From contig DLWR01000102.1 of assembly GCA_003444795.1 (NCBI GenBank), positions 1-7,748 on the forward strand: a stretch of 7,748 nucleotides of DNA, given 5' to 3'. Below, in pieces: positions 6,321-7,748 of the stretch. Position 1 is the stretch's first letter; every line of letters starts with the position of its first letter. This DNA is from Cryomorphaceae bacterium. Lineage in GTDB: Bacteria; Bacteroidota; Bacteroidia; Flavobacteriales; Schleiferiaceae. The notes under the pieces are model-generated. The model searched no databases and was not told where the DNA came from. It was given only the letters and a program-made list of their open reading frames with translations. Both the position numbers and the translations under genes were made by a program.

Positions 6321-7340
6321 TTACAAAGGTACTGGTCCTGAGCCAACTCGGTCCGTCAAAAATTGACTGTTTTTAGCTAAAGGTGCCAATACTTCCCTAA
6401 CAAAAGGCATGGCGCTTTGTTCGGCCGAAGCGGGAAAAAGGACATGTACGTTTGCGCCTGCATCTAATGTGAAGCCTATGGGGGTGCCTGTTTCTGTGCG
6501 GAACCGCCGAATGGCTTCCAAAATGGCCAATGTATTCGGCCGCATCAAGATGTAGCTTGGATTGGAACTCATCATGAGCCCGTGCAGGGTGAGGGCTTCG
6601 TTTTCGACCAATTCAAGGAAAGCGGGCAAATCCCCAGTGGCTAGAATAGACTCCAGTGCACGCATGTGGGCATGAGCCTGTTCGAAGCGTTGCGCCGCAA
6701 AGGGATGCCCCTCCATGAGTGCATGACCAGCCGTACTACTGACCGCTTTTTGACCGACGTCGACGAGGACGACTATATCCCGAAAATCCTGGAAAACCGG
6801 ATGCACGTCATGCGGGTAGGAGATGGCATATTCGTCGTGACTGCCCGGCACGGTTGGGGTCTGCCCCCAAACCACCAATCCGCCATATAGCGAACGACTG
6901 GCACTTCCTGAGCCTAGACGTGCAAGAATAGAGGCTTCTCGACGTGAATCGGATTCCAGGAGGGAATGTCCAAACGCCTGTGCAGCATCCACCACACACA
7001 ACGCCAAAGCACTCAATCCCGAAGCGGAAGAGGCAATCCCACTTGAGTGTGGAAAGCTGTTAAACGTGTCGACGCTCAAGTGGTAGTCGGCTAACCAGGG
7101 ATGGCGGTGCTGGATGCGGCCAAGGAACTGCTCAATCTTCGGCACAAAGGAGGGCGTACCCATACCATTTAAAGTCACTTCAATGCCCTGCCCGGGCTCA
7201 AAAGTGGCACGCGTTTGGGTGTGGCAAGCGTCCAGCGTAAAGCTGATAGAAGGGTTCGAAGGAAGCTGGGGATCGCGCTTGCCCCAGTACTTGACCAGTG
7301 CAATGTTTGATGGACTCTGCCAACCAAAGGTCAGGCTCAT
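6321..7340 (-). CDS. mvaD: Diphosphomevalonate (mevalonate diphosphate) decarboxylase
   Basis: Complete 339-residue cytoplasmic enzyme that converts mevalonate 5-diphosphate, with ATP, into isopentenyl diphosphate, CO2, ADP and phosphate, the last step of the classical mevalonate pathway. Signature regions are all intact: SNIALVKYWGKRD (11-23), with the conserved lysine K17 and the YWGK block; FPHSSGIASSASG (96-108), the phosphate-binding loop; GSGSASRSLYGG (143-154), with R149 matching the essential arginine; and LDAGANVH (292-299), with D293 matching the catalytic aspartate. This full catalytic set argues for the true diphosphate decarboxylase rather than the archaeal mevalonate 3-kinase relatives. 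The ATG at 7340-7338 overlaps the fabD stop as ATGA, a strong sign of translational coupling. The kinase follows after 14 bases. Length is normal for bacterial members. Confidence 0.96.
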   Translation of the reverse strand: MSLTFGWQSPSNIALVKYWGKRDPQLPSNPSISFTLDACHTQTRATFEPGQGIEVTLNGMGTPSFVPKIEQFLGRIQHRHPWLADYHLSVDTFNSFPHSSGIASSASGLSALALCVVDAAQAFGHSLLESDSRREASILARLGSGSASRSLYGGLVVWGQTPTVPGSHDEYAISYPHDVHPVFQDFRDIVVLVDVGQKAVSSTAGHALMEGHPFAAQRFEQAHAHMRALESILATGDLPAFLELVENEALTLHGLMMSSNPSYILMRPNTLAILEAIRRFRTETGTPIGFTLDAGANVHVLFPASAEQSAMPFVREVLAPLAKNSQFLTDRVGSGPVPL

Positions 7341-7748
7341 GCGGAAACGGCTTCCGCTTCGGGAGCGATTTTCTTGACCATGCCTTGAAGTGCGCGTCCA
7401 GGTCCAACCTCATAGAAATGGGTAGCGCCAGCGGCGACCATGGCTTGCACTGTTTGGGTCCATTTCACCGAGCCTGTCAACTGCGCTTTCAGGTTGGCCC
7501 GAATTTCTTCAGGATTCGTCACAGGAGCGGCTACCACGTTTTGATAGACCGCGCAGCGTGGGGTCTGGAAGGTGACGGCATCTAAGGCGGCGGCAAGTTG
7601 CTCACCGGCGGGGGCCATCAGCGGGCTGTGAAAGGCACCTCCCACAGGCAAGAGGAGCGCGCGCTTTGCACCCGCTTCTTTGCATGCCTCACAAGCGGCT
7701 TCCACGGCAGCGGTCGCCCCAGAAATAACCAATTGACCAGGGGTACTA
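7337..7748 (-). CDS. fabD: Malonyl-CoA:ACP transacylase (FabD), C-terminal part (5' end outside window)
   Basis: The last 136 residues of FabD, which moves the malonyl group from CoA to acyl carrier protein to feed fatty acid elongation. The frame is open to the window edge: residues STPGQ precede LVISG, matching the family's NTPGQLVISG stretch. The TTG at 7732-7730 is therefore an internal leucine, not the start. The conserved GAFHSPLM carries the catalytic-dyad histidine (residue 40 of this fragment). QLTGSVKW (89-96) supplies the conserved glutamine region, and FYEVGPGRALQGMVKKI (111-127) is the typical C-terminal block. The serine nucleophile (GHSxGE) would lie upstream, outside the window. 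About half of the usual length of roughly 290-310 residues is present. The stop TGA overlaps the decarboxylase ATG by 4 bases, so fabD is the first visible gene of the operon. Confidence 0.95.
   Translation of the reverse strand, partial: STPGQLVISGATAAVEAACEACKEAGAKRALLLPVGGAFHSPLMAPAGEQLAAALDAVTFQTPRCAVYQNVVAAPVTNPEEIRANLKAQLTGSVKWTQTVQAMVAAGATHFYEVGPGRALQGMVKKIAPEAEAVSA

Noticed and set aside
7730..7732. TTG (- strand) as the start of fabD
   Set aside because: The frame continues to the window edge with STPGQ, the conserved stretch before LVISG; the start lies outside the window.

Overview
The window looks like chromosomal DNA from a member of the Bacteroidota, most likely the Flavobacteriia. 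Three things point there. There is a secreted protein ending in the gliding-motility-associated (type B) type IX secretion C-terminal domain. There is a phosphate transporter with the PiT-plus-PhoU layout common in this phylum. There is also a mevalonate-pathway kinase/decarboxylase pair with Bacteroidota-style motifs (AKILLFGEYGI, FPHSSGIASSASG). Base composition looks close to half G+C, higher than many cultured flavobacteria. Strong Shine-Dalgarno sites are mostly absent, which is also usual for the phylum.

Layout from left to right: (1) 1-870, + strand, the C-terminal part of a PiT-family phosphate transporter. (2) 871-982, a structured convergent spacer with a candidate terminator. (3) 983-2356, - strand, a complete M20 family zinc dipeptidase. 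(4) 2357-2406, a 50-bp divergent spacer with a small palindrome. (5) 2407-4659, + strand, a complete 750-residue secreted multidomain surface protein. (6) 4660-4677, a very short convergent spacer. (7) 7748 down to 4678, - strand, a four-gene cluster in transcription order: fabD (5' end outside the window), diphosphomevalonate decarboxylase, mevalonate-kinase-like GHMP kinase, and a UbiA-type prenyltransferase-like membrane protein. Its junctions are a 4-bp ATGA overlap, a 14-bp gap and a 3-bp gap, so it reads as one operon.

Functionally, the right-hand cluster joins the malonyl-ACP step of fatty acid synthesis to the mevalonate route to isopentenyl diphosphate, and ends with a membrane protein that may use prenyl diphosphates. 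Phosphomevalonate kinase, the enzyme between the two mevalonate steps, is not in the window. The prenyltransferase-like protein is short and lacks a recognisable second Asp-rich motif, which makes it the most unusual gene here. The left-hand genes (phosphate uptake, peptide breakdown, surface protein) are unrelated single units. I see no tRNA, rRNA, CRISPR array, insertion sequence or defence system, and no convincing evidence for a wholly new system.
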